Part shown: in pieces, positions 42,450 to 51,137 of the stretch
Layout of the letters: the number at the start of each line of letters is the position of its first letter
Numbering within the stretch: the first letter of the stretch is position 1
Origin: AWTP1-18 sp036504515
GTDB lineage: Bacteria > Pseudomonadota > Gammaproteobacteria > Burkholderiales > Rhodocyclaceae
NCBI GenBank assembly: GCA_036504515.1
Contig: DASXVA010000007.1
Span: forward strand, 186,001-250,000
Direction: 5' to 3'
Length of the DNA: 64,000 bases
Program-made: the position numbers and the translations under genes
The notes under the pieces: generated by a model
What the model was told of the DNA's origin: nothing
The model's input: the letters and a program-made list of their open reading frames with translations, nothing else
Databases searched by the model: none

Positions 42450-42647
42450 ATGCCGAAGATGAAGACCAAGAGCGGTGCCGCCAAGCGCTTTCAAGTGCGT
42501 GGCAGCGGCAGCATCAAGCGCTCACAGGCGTTCAAGCGCCACATCCTGACCAAGAAAACCACCAAGGTTAAGCGTCAATTGCGTGGCACAGCCGCGGTTC
42601 ATGAATCCGATGTGAAGCTGGTTCGCGCCATGCTTCCCTACGCGTAA
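42450..42647 (+). CDS. rpmI: 50S ribosomal protein L35
   Basis: A 65-residue, very basic protein beginning MPKMKTKSGAAKRF, the standard L35 start. The ATG at 42450 follows TGGAGAAATC. It sits in the conserved infC-rpmI-rplT order. The preceding leader (42332-42449) has a hairpin formed by CTGCAGCC and GGTTGCAG around 42350-42368, which could take part in L20-mediated control (not demonstrated). Confidence 0.97.
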   Translation: MPKMKTKSGAAKRFQVRGSGSIKRSQAFKRHILTKKTTKVKRQLRGTAAVHESDVKLVRAMLPYA

Positions 42648-42659
42648 AGGAGATTTACT

Positions 42660-43019
42660 ATGCCTCGCGTAAAACGTGGTGTAACGGCGCGCGCGCGCCA
42701 CAAGAAGGTCCTTAAGCTAGCCAAGGGCTATCGCGGTCGTCGCAGTACGGTCTATCGCATCGCCAAAGAAGCGGTGATGAAGGCTGGTCAATATGCCTAT
42801 CGTGACCGTCGTCAACGTAAACGTCAGTTCCGCGCTCTGTGGATTGCCCGTATCAATGCGGCTTCCCGTGAAGTCGGCCTGAAGTACAGCACCTTCATGA
42901 ATGGTCTGAAGAAGGCCTCCATCGAAGTGGATCGCAAGGTATTGGCCGACCTGGCTGTGTTCGACAAGCCCGCTTTTGCGGCGCTGGCGAACCAGGCCAA
43001 GGCCCAGCTCGGCGCGTAA
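42660..43019 (+). CDS. rplT: 50S ribosomal protein L20
   Basis: A 119-residue protein beginning MPRVKRGVTARARHKKVLKL. L20 is needed early in 50S assembly and in other bacteria represses rpmI-rplT translation by binding the leader mRNA. A strong AAAGGAG stands seven bases before the ATG. Followed by the terminator/attenuator before pheS. Confidence 0.98.
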   Translation: MPRVKRGVTARARHKKVLKLAKGYRGRRSTVYRIAKEAVMKAGQYAYRDRRQRKRQFRALWIARINAASREVGLKYSTFMNGLKKASIEVDRKVLADLAVFDKPAFAALANQAKAQLGA

Positions 43020-43037
43020 TTCGTCCTGCTGTCACCG

Positions 43038-43071
43038 AGGGGAGGTCTTGGGTAACCGGGGCCTCCCTTTT
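43038..43071 (+). terminator. Terminator or attenuator between rplT and pheS
   Basis: GGGAGG (43040-43045) and CCTCCC (43062-43067) plus G-T pairs form the stem, followed by four T. In enterobacteria the pheS leader has a tRNA-Phe-dependent attenuator; I see no leader peptide here. Confidence 0.65.
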
Positions 43072-43096
43072 GTATTGTGTTGCTTGTACTCAAGCC

Positions 43097-44143
43097 ATGA
43101 ATAATCTCGAACAATTGGTCGCTGATGCAGCGGCGGAATTTGCGTCGGTCAGCGAACCGGCCAAACTGGAAGAAGCCAAAGCCCGTTATCTGGGTAAAAG
43201 CGGGACCTTGACGGAATTGCTGAAGGGATTGGGCAAGCTGTCCCCTGATGAGCGCAAGAGCGCCGGTGCCGCAATCAACGTCGCCAAGGAGACGGTGGAG
43301 TCAGCTCTCAATACCCGCCGTGAAGCCCTGCGCGAAGCTGCACTGCAAGTGCAATTGGCGGCCGAGGCCCTGGATGTGACCTTGCCCGGTCGCGGTCAGC
43401 CAGCCGGCGGACTGCACCCTGTGATGCGTAGCCTTGAACGGGTCGAGCAGCTATTTCGTTCCATAGGGTTTGAGGTTGCTGACGGCCCGGAAATAGAGTC
43501 CGACTGGCACAATTTTACAGCCCTCAATACGCCGGATAATCATCCAGCCCGGTCCATGCATGACACCTTTTACCTGCTCGATGAAGCTGGCAAGGTGCGT
43601 GAGGACGTGCTGTTGCGCACCCACACAAGCCCTGTGCAGGTACGCTATATGCAGGCCCATGTGGCCCAATACGGCCATCTCGACAACATGCCTGAGATTC
43701 GCATCATTGCGCCTGGTCGCGTTTATCGCGTGGATTCCGATGCCACCCATTCGCCCATGTTCCATCAGGTGGAAGGGCTCTGGGTTGGTCAAGAAGTGAG
43801 CTTCGCTGACCTCAAGGGCGTGATTGCAGATTTCCTCAAGAATTTCTTTGAAACGGATGACCTGACGGTGCGTTTCCGTCCTTCTTTCTTTCCGTTTACC
43901 GAGCCTTCGGCTGAAATCGATGTGGCCTTCATGAGTGGGCCACTCAAGGGGCGCTGGCTGGAAATCGCTGGTTGCGGCGTGGTTCATCCCAATGTGTTGC
44001 GCTTTGGCGGTATCGATCCAGAGAAGTACACAGGGTTCGCCTTTGGCATGGGCCCGGACCGCCTGACCATGCTTCGCTACGGCATTAACGATTTGCGCCT
44101 GTTCTTTGAAGGCGATCTGCGTTTCCTGTCGCAATTCAACTGA
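43097..44143 (+). CDS. pheS: Phenylalanyl-tRNA synthetase alpha subunit
   Basis: A 348-residue catalytic subunit. The N-terminal coiled coil (about 1-85) binds tRNA. The class II core has FNALNTPDNHPAR-type FTALNTPDNHPARSMHD, GRVYRVDSDATHSPMFHQ (motif 2) and GIDPEKYTGFAFGMGPDRL (motif 3). The ATG at 43097 gives MNNLEQLVADA, the normal start; the earlier in-frame codons belong to the leader. It forms an alpha2-beta2 enzyme with PheT, 23 bases downstream. Confidence 0.97.
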   Translation: MNNLEQLVADAAAEFASVSEPAKLEEAKARYLGKSGTLTELLKGLGKLSPDERKSAGAAINVAKETVESALNTRREALREAALQVQLAAEALDVTLPGRGQPAGGLHPVMRSLERVEQLFRSIGFEVADGPEIESDWHNFTALNTPDNHPARSMHDTFYLLDEAGKVREDVLLRTHTSPVQVRYMQAHVAQYGHLDNMPEIRIIAPGRVYRVDSDATHSPMFHQVEGLWVGQEVSFADLKGVIADFLKNFFETDDLTVRFRPSFFPFTEPSAEIDVAFMSGPLKGRWLEIAGCGVVHPNVLRFGGIDPEKYTGFAFGMGPDRLTMLRYGINDLRLFFEGDLRFLSQFN

Positions 44144-44166
44144 ACTGTTTTCGCGAGTAATCGTCC

Positions 44167-46545
44167 ATGCAATTCTCAGTATCCTGGCTGCGCAGCCTCG
44201 TCAATCCCTCCCTGACCACAGAGGAACTGGCCCACACCCTGACTATGGCCGGGTTGGAAGTGGAGGAAATGGAGCCGGTGGCGCCTGCCTTCGACAAAAT
44301 AGTTGTGGCGCTGGTGGTTTCTCGGGAAAAACATCCCGATGCCGATCGTCTCAGCCTGTGTCAGGTTGATGCTGGCGAACATGGCCTGTTGCAAATCGTC
44401 TGTGGCGCACCCAATGTGGCTGCGGGACTCAAGGTGCCTTGTGCTTTGGTTGGGGCAAAGTTACCCGGCATTGAAATCAAGAAGGCCAAGGTGCGCGGCA
44501 TTGAAAGCTCCGGCATGCTCTGTTCTGCCAAGGAGCTAGGGATTGCCGAAGAATCGAGTGGTCTGCTCGTGCTCCCTGAAGATGCACCAGTCGGTCAAAG
44601 CATTCGCCAGTATCTGGATCTGGACGACACGCTGATCACCATCAAGCTCACCCCCAACCGGGCGGATTGTTTGTCGCTGAGCGGTATTGCCCGAGAGGTA
44701 TCCGCTTTGACTGGTGCTCCTTTGACATTGCCCCAGGTGACCCCGGTGGCTGGCGCTATCACCGACACGCGATCTGTTGTGCTTGATGCGATGGATGCTT
44801 GTCCCCGCTACACCGGGCGCATCATTAAAGGCATCAATGCCGCCGCTGCGACGCCGGATTGGATGAAGCAGCGCCTTGAACGTTGTGGCGTCCGCGCTAT
44901 TTCTGCTGTGGTCGATGTGACCAATTATGTGATGCTGGAAATGGGGCAGCCCATGCATGCCTTCGACAATGCCACGTTGTCGGGCGCCATCCATATTCGC
45001 TATCCCGTTGCCGGTGAGCAACTACTATTGCTAAACGGACAAGTTGTAACGCCCGCAAGTGATGTTGCCCTGATTGCAGATGAGGCTCGTGTTTTGGCAT
45101 TGGCAGGCATCATGGGCGGTGAAGGTTCCAGCGTTACGAACGAGACGGCGGAAATTTTTCTTGAGTCCGCCTTTTTTGCGCCAGACGCCATTGCTGGCAA
45201 GGCCCGGGCTTTAGGTTTCTCCTCGGACTCATCCTATCGCTTCGAGCGGGGTGTGGACTTTGCCTTGCAAGGTAAAGCATTAGAACGAGCTACCCAGTTG
45301 ATTCTCGATATTTGTGGTGGGCAGCCTGGTCCGGTAACGGAGGTAGTTGAGTCTTCCCTGCTACCTCAGCGGAAGCCTGTTCAATTGCGTAGCCAGCGGG
45401 TGACCAAAGTGCTGGGTATTCCTCTTGAGGCGGCCCAAATCGGCACCTTGTTGAGCGGCCTTGGTCTGGAATGCAAAGCGGTGGGTGCCGACTTTACTGT
45501 GACGCCTCCTTCCCATCGGTTTGATATTGAAATCGAGGAGGACTTGATCGAAGAAGTGGGGCGGCTCTACGGCTACGACAATATCGTCGCCCGTCCGCCC
45601 AAGGCTTTGATGCAGATGATGCCTCTACCTGAGGTCAAGCAGGGGCCGATGGCTTTGCGTCGTCGTGTCGCAAGTTTGGGGTATCAGGAAACCATTAACT
45701 TCAGCTTTGTCGAAGCGGCCTGGGAGGCGGACTTCAGTGGCAACAAGACTCCCATTCAGTTAGCCAATCCCATTGCCAGCCAGATGGGCGTGATGCGTAC
45801 CAGCCTGATCGGTGGCTTGGTCAATGTACTGGTCACCAACCGCAAGCGGCAACAGGAGCGGGTCAAGGTATTCGAAATCGGCCGCACATTCTTTGTCGAC
45901 AAAGAAGGGCAACCTGTTTCTGGCTATCGGCAACCACAACGGCTAGCCGCATTGGCGGCGGGTTCTGCTTTGCCCGAGCAATGGGGCAGCGATAGCCGCA
46001 AGGTGGATTTCTACGATCTCAAGGCTGATGTCGAGGCTTTGTTTACCGGTCGCAACCTGCGGTTTGAAAAGCTTGAACATCCGGCACTACACCCTGGTCG
46101 CGCTGCAACCGTATGGTTAGAGGACAAGTCAGTGGGTATCTTGGGTGAATTGCATCCGCGTTGGGTACAAAAGTACGACTTGGGTACTGCGCCAGTGGTC
46201 TTTGAGTTGGACTTGGTACCGTTGCTGGAACAACCTTTCCCGATGTACCGGGATGTGTCCCGTTTCCCTGCGGTAGTTCGCGATTTGGCCCTGATTGTGG
46301 CCAACGAAACTCCGTGGCAAGACCTTTGCGAAGCATTGAAAAAAGCGGCACCAGCCATTGTTTGTGATATCGAACTGTTTGATCTTTATCAGGGCAAGGG
46401 TGTCGTGGAAGGAAGAAAAAGCCTTGCATTCCGGGTAGTTATGCAAGATACTCAAAAAACTCTCGAGGATGCGGAAGTGGAATCTGCGGTGGCTACATTA
46501 GTAGCTGCTGCTGAGAATTCTTTTGCAGCCGAACTGCGGCGATAA
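44167..46545 (+). CDS. pheT: Phenylalanyl-tRNA synthetase beta subunit
   Basis: A 792-residue subunit with the N-terminal tRNA-binding OB fold (about 39-150, HPDADRLSLCQVDAG), the B3/B4 editing region, the B5 domain (about 400-475), a catalytic-like core and the C-terminal FDX-ACB anticodon-recognition domain (about 700-792, YRDVSRFPAVVRDLALIV). It edits Tyr-tRNA-Phe and binds the anticodon. Full length as usual for the family. Confidence 0.97.
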   Translation: MQFSVSWLRSLVNPSLTTEELAHTLTMAGLEVEEMEPVAPAFDKIVVALVVSREKHPDADRLSLCQVDAGEHGLLQIVCGAPNVAAGLKVPCALVGAKLPGIEIKKAKVRGIESSGMLCSAKELGIAEESSGLLVLPEDAPVGQSIRQYLDLDDTLITIKLTPNRADCLSLSGIAREVSALTGAPLTLPQVTPVAGAITDTRSVVLDAMDACPRYTGRIIKGINAAAATPDWMKQRLERCGVRAISAVVDVTNYVMLEMGQPMHAFDNATLSGAIHIRYPVAGEQLLLLNGQVVTPASDVALIADEARVLALAGIMGGEGSSVTNETAEIFLESAFFAPDAIAGKARALGFSSDSSYRFERGVDFALQGKALERATQLILDICGGQPGPVTEVVESSLLPQRKPVQLRSQRVTKVLGIPLEAAQIGTLLSGLGLECKAVGADFTVTPPSHRFDIEIEEDLIEEVGRLYGYDNIVARPPKALMQMMPLPEVKQGPMALRRRVASLGYQETINFSFVEAAWEADFSGNKTPIQLANPIASQMGVMRTSLIGGLVNVLVTNRKRQQERVKVFEIGRTFFVDKEGQPVSGYRQPQRLAALAAGSALPEQWGSDSRKVDFYDLKADVEALFTGRNLRFEKLEHPALHPGRAATVWLEDKSVGILGELHPRWVQKYDLGTAPVVFELDLVPLLEQPFPMYRDVSRFPAVVRDLALIVANETPWQDLCEALKKAAPAIVCDIELFDLYQGKGVVEGRKSLAFRVVMQDTQKTLEDAEVESAVATLVAAAENSFAAELRR

Positions 46546-46597
46546 AGGGAATCAGCCGGTGGAAAACAATACAAAATCAGGGAAGTCGGGGAGCAAT

Positions 46598-46900
46598 ATG
46601 ACGCTGACTAAGGCGGAATTGGCCGACATGCTTTTTGAAAAAGTAGGACTCAACAAGCGTGAAGCCAAGGATATGGTTGAAGGATTTTTTGAGGAAGTAC
46701 GCACTGCTTTGGAAACCGGCGATAGTGTCAAACTTTCCGGTTTCGGCAATTTCCAGTTGCGGGACAAACCCCAGCGTCCGGGGCGTAATCCTAAAACCGG
46801 TGAAGAAATTCCTATCACTGCCCGTCGCGTCGTGACTTTCCACGCTAGTCAGAAGCTCAAGGCGACCGTTGAAGAAATTCAGAATGGCAACGCCAGCTGA
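46598..46900 (+). CDS. ihfA: Integration host factor alpha subunit
   Basis: A 100-residue nucleoid protein beginning MTLTKAELADMLFEKVGLNKR with the DNA-intercalating arm RPGRNPKTGEEIPI (Pro in the tip). IHF bends DNA at specific sites as a heterodimer with IhfB. The ATG at 46598 follows GGGGAGCAAT. It follows pheT as in most gamma- and betaproteobacteria; the end overlaps the MerR gene by 17 bases. Confidence 0.97.
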   Translation: MTLTKAELADMLFEKVGLNKREAKDMVEGFFEEVRTALETGDSVKLSGFGNFQLRDKPQRPGRNPKTGEEIPITARRVVTFHASQKLKATVEEIQNGNAS

Positions 46901-47270
46901 ACGCATAGAACTCCCGCCGATTCCGGCCAAGCGTTACTTCACCATCGGTGAAGTGAGCGACCTGTGTCTGGTAAAGCCCCATGTGCTTCGTTATTGGGAG
47001 CAGGAGTTCAATCAACTTAAGCCCGTCAAGCGTCGAGGCAACCGTCGTTACTATCAGCACCATGAAGTGTTGCTGGTACGCCGGATTCGACAGCTGTTGT
47101 ACGAAGAAGGTTTCACCATCAGCGGTGCCCGTAACCGGCTTGATGAGGGCGCAACATTGCGACATGAAGCCAAGGATGCGTTGAAGGAGTCGGCGCAACA
47201 CACCTCAGCCCCATCGGCAAATTCTTTACGACATGAATTGGCGGAAATCATCGAAATTCTGAAGTGCTGA
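46884..47270 (+). CDS. MerR-family transcriptional regulator
   Basis: A 128-residue protein with a MerR winged helix (RYFTIGEVSDLCLVKPHVLRYWEQEF.. NRRYYQHHEVLLVRRIRQLL) and a short C-terminal helix instead of a ligand domain. The pattern, with LRYWE, is that of the small MerR-like genes that habitually follow ihfA in Proteobacteria; their target is not established. The start at 46884 lies inside the ihfA end. Confidence 0.9.
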   Translation: MATPAERIELPPIPAKRYFTIGEVSDLCLVKPHVLRYWEQEFNQLKPVKRRGNRRYYQHHEVLLVRRIRQLLYEEGFTISGARNRLDEGATLRHEAKDALKESAQHTSAPSANSLRHELAEIIEILKC

Positions 47271-47294
47271 CGTAGAAGTTTCACAATATTCTGC

Positions 47295-47300
47295 TATAAT
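47295..47300 (+). promoter_or_regulatory. -10 box (TATAAT) of tRNA-Pro(GGG)
   Basis: A perfect TATAAT lies 12 bases before the tRNA. I found no clear -35 box at the proper distance. Confidence 0.55.
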
Positions 47301-47311
47301 CTTTTCCTCAG

Positions 47312-47389
<78 letters not shown>

Positions 47390-47451
47390 TTTTCTTCTTT
47401 CCCCACCAGGAAATTCTCTCAGGACTTTTACCGGATAAATATCTCGCCGTC

Positions 47452-48210
47452 ATGCGCATACTTCTGAGCAACGACGACGGTTATCTGGCTCCTGGGATCG
47501 CAGCCCTTACTCAAGCGGCTGTTTCTCTTCCCGGTGTTTCCCAAGCAACTGTCGTTGCGCCCGAGCAGGATCGTAGCGGCGCAAGCAACTCCTTGACCCT
47601 TGATCGTCCTCTGAGCTTGCGTACCGCGCCCAGTGGCTATTTTTTCGTCAACGGAACGCCGACGGATTGTGTGCATTTGGCCGTAACCGGGATGCTTGAT
47701 CATCAGCCGGATATGGTGCTTTCCGGCATCAACAATGGCGCCAATATGGGCGACGACACCTTGTATTCGGGTACGGTAGCTGCTGCAACGGAAGGCTATC
47801 TCCTTGGGGTGCCATCCATTGCCATTTCCCTTGCGGGTAAGCATGGGAAAGCAGTTGCTCATTACGATGCGGCTGCACAAGTAGCCTGTGATCTTGTGCG
47901 GCAATTTCAGCGCAAGGCATTCCCTGTGCCGGTGTTACTCAATGTCAATGTGCCTGATATTCCCTACGACCAGATTCAGGGGGTAAGGATTACTCGCCTT
48001 GGTCGTCGCCATAAAGCGGAGCCCGTGGTGAGGCAGCAAAATCCCCGGGGTGAAACTGTATATTGGGTCGGGCCGGCAGGTGCGGCAGCAGACGCTGGTG
48101 AAGGGACGGATTTTCATGCAGTTGCTAATGGTTATGTATCCATTACGCCTTTGCAGATTGACCTGACCCATGTCGGGCAATTGGAGACCCTTAAGGAGTG
48201 GCTGGTATGA
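47452..48210 (+). CDS. surE: 5'/3'-nucleotidase (survival protein) SurE
   Basis: A 252-residue phosphatase beginning MRILLSNDDGYLAPGI, where NDD binds the metal; LSGINNGANMGDDTLYSGTVAAA completes the active site. SurE dephosphorylates nucleoside monophosphates in stationary phase. The ATG at 47452 is the standard start. Its stop overlaps the pcm ATG as ATGA. Confidence 0.97.
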   Translation: MRILLSNDDGYLAPGIAALTQAAVSLPGVSQATVVAPEQDRSGASNSLTLDRPLSLRTAPSGYFFVNGTPTDCVHLAVTGMLDHQPDMVLSGINNGANMGDDTLYSGTVAAATEGYLLGVPSIAISLAGKHGKAVAHYDAAAQVACDLVRQFQRKAFPVPVLLNVNVPDIPYDQIQGVRITRLGRRHKAEPVVRQQNPRGETVYWVGPAGAAADAGEGTDFHAVANGYVSITPLQIDLTHVGQLETLKEWLV

Positions 48211-48869
48211 GCCTGCAAGGTATTGGCATGACCTCCCAGCGGACTCGTGCCCGCATGGTGGAGCGTTTGCGGGAGCAGGGAATTCGTGATGAACGAGTGC
48301 TTAATGCATTAGGGACTGTACCCCGGCACATTTTCGTTGAGCCGGCACTTGCGCATCGTGCCTACGAAGATACGGCCTTGCCCCTGATTCTTGGCCAGAC
48401 CATTTCGCAGCCTTTTGTGGTTGCTCGAATGAGCGAGTTGCTGCTGGCTGGCCGGCAAAGTTTGGGCAAGACCCTTGAGGTGGGGGCCGGCTGCGGCTAT
48501 CAGGCCGCTGTGCTGGCAACCTTGACCAAAGATGTCTATGCCGTGGAGCGTATTGGTCCTCTTTTGACCCGGGCTCGGGATAATTTGCGGCAACTGAAGT
48601 TGAGCAATGTGCGGCTCAAACATGCCGACGGCAATTGGGGCCTGCCAGAAGCAGCGCCTTTTGATACCATCATCCTGGCTGCTGCGGCAGCACAGGTTCC
48701 GGCCAAGTTGCTGGATCAGCTGGCACCGGGGGGGCGTTTGATTCTTCCCTTGGGGAGCAGCAATGGGGCGGATCAGGTATTGTCCCTGATCGAACGCGGA
48801 CCTGACGGTTTTGTGGAAAACCGCTACGATGCGGTGCGTTTTGTCCCTTTGTTGCCGGGAGTCGAATGA
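48207..48869 (+). CDS. pcm: Protein-L-isoaspartate O-methyltransferase
   Basis: A 220-residue SAM methyltransferase that repairs isoaspartyl residues in ageing proteins. It has TVPRHIFVEPALAHRAYED, TISQPFVVARM, the SAM loop LEVGAGCGYQAAVLA and LKHADGNWGLPEAAPFD. The start overlaps surE and the stop overlaps nlpD, both as ATGA, so the surE-pcm-nlpD series is translationally coupled. Confidence 0.97.
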   Translation: MSLQGIGMTSQRTRARMVERLREQGIRDERVLNALGTVPRHIFVEPALAHRAYEDTALPLILGQTISQPFVVARMSELLLAGRQSLGKTLEVGAGCGYQAAVLATLTKDVYAVERIGPLLTRARDNLRQLKLSNVRLKHADGNWGLPEAAPFDTIILAAAAAQVPAKLLDQLAPGGRLILPLGSSNGADQVLSLIERGPDGFVENRYDAVRFVPLLPGVE

Positions 48870-49768
48870 GTTTTCGCCTAACTAGTCTGGGAGTTGGTGC
48901 GGCTGCGGCCCTGTTGGTATCGGCCTGCGCCAACCAAGCACCTGTTCCTGTTGTAGATCGCGGGCAAAGCGTGTCTGTTGCAGATAGCGCTGCCGCGCCG
49001 GTGGATGTTCCACCAGGCTACTACATGGTGAAAAAAGGCGACAATCTGCTGCGAATTTCTCTGGATAACGGACAGTACTATCGGGATGTTGCCGCCTGGA
49101 ATAATCTGGAAGATCCCAACAGAATCAATGTCGGGCAAGTACTTCGCGTTATCCCTCCGGAGGGCGTAGCCGTCACCAAGCCGGTTACTGCTCCTGTCAG
49201 TATTGATAGCCGTGCGCCGGTAGTCGTTGCTGGCAATGGCGTCAAACAAGAACCTAAGGGTGGGACTCAGCCTTACTCTGACGAAACATTGGCTCGGATG
49301 CGGCAAGGAGATAGCAAACCGGTTGAGAGCAAGCCGCAGTCCGTGGCCTCGCAGCCATCACCTGCGCTTACTGAAAAACCAGCGGCCGTCGTTGCTCTTG
49401 CCGATGGCGAATGGGCATGGCCTAGTAGCGGAAAGGTCTTGGCACCCTTCAATGACGGGACGAACAAAGGGCTTGATCTTGCCGGCAAGATCGGCGACCC
49501 GGTTCAGGCTGCAGCAGGGGGCAAAGTTGTCTATGCCGGCACAGGACTGCGGGGCTATGGCAATCTCGTCATCATCAAACATGACGCCACCTATCTTTCC
49601 GCCTATGCCCACAACAGCAAGATTTTGGTCAAAGAAGGCCAAAGCATTACCAAAGGCATGAAGATCGCCGAGGTGGGAAGCAGCGATGCTGACCAACCCA
49701 AATTGCACTTTGAAATTCGTAAGCAAGGCAAGCCGGTTGATCCCCTTGCCTATCTGCCCAAGCGCTAA
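48866..49768 (+). CDS. nlpD: Lipoprotein NlpD, amidase activator (LysM + degenerate M23)
   Basis: A 300-residue outer-membrane lipoprotein with lipobox LVSAC, a LysM domain (YYMVKKGDNLLRISLDNGQY, about 52-97) and a C-terminal M23/LytM domain (about 195-300). The metal ligands of active M23 enzymes are missing: the first HxxxD-type position reads NKGLD. It therefore should not cut peptidoglycan but activate an amidase such as AmiC, as NlpD does. The usual rpoS promoter lies within this gene in related bacteria. Confidence 0.93.
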   Translation: MSFRLTSLGVGAAAALLVSACANQAPVPVVDRGQSVSVADSAAAPVDVPPGYYMVKKGDNLLRISLDNGQYYRDVAAWNNLEDPNRINVGQVLRVIPPEGVAVTKPVTAPVSIDSRAPVVVAGNGVKQEPKGGTQPYSDETLARMRQGDSKPVESKPQSVASQPSPALTEKPAAVVALADGEWAWPSSGKVLAPFNDGTNKGLDLAGKIGDPVQAAAGGKVVYAGTGLRGYGNLVIIKHDATYLSAYAHNSKILVKEGQSITKGMKIAEVGSSDADQPKLHFEIRKQGKPVDPLAYLPKR

Positions 49769-49774
49769 GGCATC

Positions 49775-50740
49775 ATGACCAACGGCACTTCCGACCCTTT
49801 CAGCGATAGCAACGATGAGGTGGTTAGCGAAGAGGCCCTGTTGGAGGCTGGTGGCGATTCAGTGCCTGTCGAGGAACTCCCTGCTCTTGAGGCTGAGTTG
49901 GAGTTTCTTGACGATATCACCCAGCTCTACCTCAATGAAATTGGCACTAGTCCCCTTCTGACCGCAGAAGAGGAAAAGACCCTGTCCAGGGCATCATTGC
50001 AGGGGGATTTTGCTGCCAGGCAGCGCATGATCGAATCCAATCTTCGCCTGGTGGTCAGCATTGCTCGGCATTATCAGAATCGCGGAGTACCTCTTGATGA
50101 TCTTATCGAGGAAGGTAATCTGGGGCTGATTCATGCTCTGGAGAAATTCGATCCTGAACGGGGCTTCCGGTTTTCCACCTATGCAACCTGGTGGATACGG
50201 CAGAACATCGAACGGGCCATCATGAACCAATCCCGCACCATTCGGCTGCCGGTTCATGTGGTCAAGGAACTCAATCTGGTGCTGCGGACCTTGCGGCAGA
50301 TAGATACCGGTGAAGAAGCTGGTCATCATCATAGTATTGAGCAGGTGGCGCTTCTGTTGGACAAACCGATAGAGGAAGTTCAGCACATTCTTGCTTTGTC
50401 CGAGCGTACGGCATCTCTGGATGCACCGCTGGACGTAGACCCCGACCTATCCATCGGCGACTCAATTGCTGATGACAGTGCTGCAGAACCCGACGCTCAA
50501 CTGGCTCAACGGGAAATAGAACACCGCATGGCGGATTGGGTCAATGATCTGTCCTTGCGTCAGAGAGAGGTTCTTGAACGTCGCTATGGGCTCAATGGCC
50601 GCGAAGTGGAAACCTTGGAAATCATCGCCCTGGACCTTGGTGTTACTCGTGAGCGGGTACGGCAGATCCAGATGGAAGGCCTCAAGGCCCTGCGGCGGCA
50701 ATTATCCAAAGATGGTGTCCGGCGAGATGCTCTGCTCTAG
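49775..50740 (+). CDS. rpoS: RNA polymerase sigma factor RpoS
   Basis: A 321-residue group 2 sigma-70 factor. An acidic N-terminus precedes region 1.2 (DITQLYLNEIGTSPLLT), region 2 (NLRLVVSIARHYQNRGVPL, FSTYATWWIRQNIERAI), region 3 and region 4 (LSLRQREVLERRYGLNG, LGVTRERVRQIQMEGLKALR). Position after nlpD identifies it as RpoS rather than RpoD. It governs the general stress and stationary-phase response. It lies six bases after nlpD, with the hfq gene downstream. Confidence 0.97.
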   Translation: MTNGTSDPFSDSNDEVVSEEALLEAGGDSVPVEELPALEAELEFLDDITQLYLNEIGTSPLLTAEEEKTLSRASLQGDFAARQRMIESNLRLVVSIARHYQNRGVPLDDLIEEGNLGLIHALEKFDPERGFRFSTYATWWIRQNIERAIMNQSRTIRLPVHVVKELNLVLRTLRQIDTGEEAGHHHSIEQVALLLDKPIEEVQHILALSERTASLDAPLDVDPDLSIGDSIADDSAAEPDAQLAQREIEHRMADWVNDLSLRQREVLERRYGLNGREVETLEIIALDLGVTRERVRQIQMEGLKALRRQLSKDGVRRDALL

Positions 50741-50864
50741 GTTTGGAAAGTATGAAAAGATGACGCGGTATAAAAAACTCGGCATCTTGAGGGCGGTGCG
50801 GTGGTCACTGAAGGAAAAATCCATTAAAGTGCCCCTTTTCTAATAACAACATTTGGGGAACCCC

Positions 50865-51101
50865 ATGAGCAATAAAGGGCAAATGCTACAAGACCCGTTC
50901 CTGAACACGCTTCGTCGCGAGCATATTCCGGTGTCTATTTACCTGGTAAATGGCATCAAACTTCAGGGGCAAGTGGAGTCCTTTGATCAATACGTCGTGC
51001 TGTTGAAGAACACCGTTACCCAGATGGTGTACAAGCATGCGATTTCTACCGTTGTGCCTGCTCGTCCGGTCAATTTCAGCCAGGAAGGCAGCGACGAGTA
51101 A
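50865..51101 (+). CDS. hfq: RNA chaperone Hfq
   Basis: A 78-residue Sm-like protein. Sm1 is in IPVSIYLVNGIKLQGQVESF, Sm2 in YKHAISTVVP; the QDPFLNTLRRE start is standard. It pairs small RNAs with mRNAs, including rpoS in other bacteria. The C-terminal tail is short, as in other betaproteobacteria. Start at 50865 because it gives MSNKGQMLQDPF. Confidence 0.98.
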   Translation: MSNKGQMLQDPFLNTLRREHIPVSIYLVNGIKLQGQVESFDQYVVLLKNTVTQMVYKHAISTVVPARPVNFSQEGSDE

Positions 51102-51137
51102 CAATGGCTTCTTTCTTCTGCGGATCAGGTCAAGCGC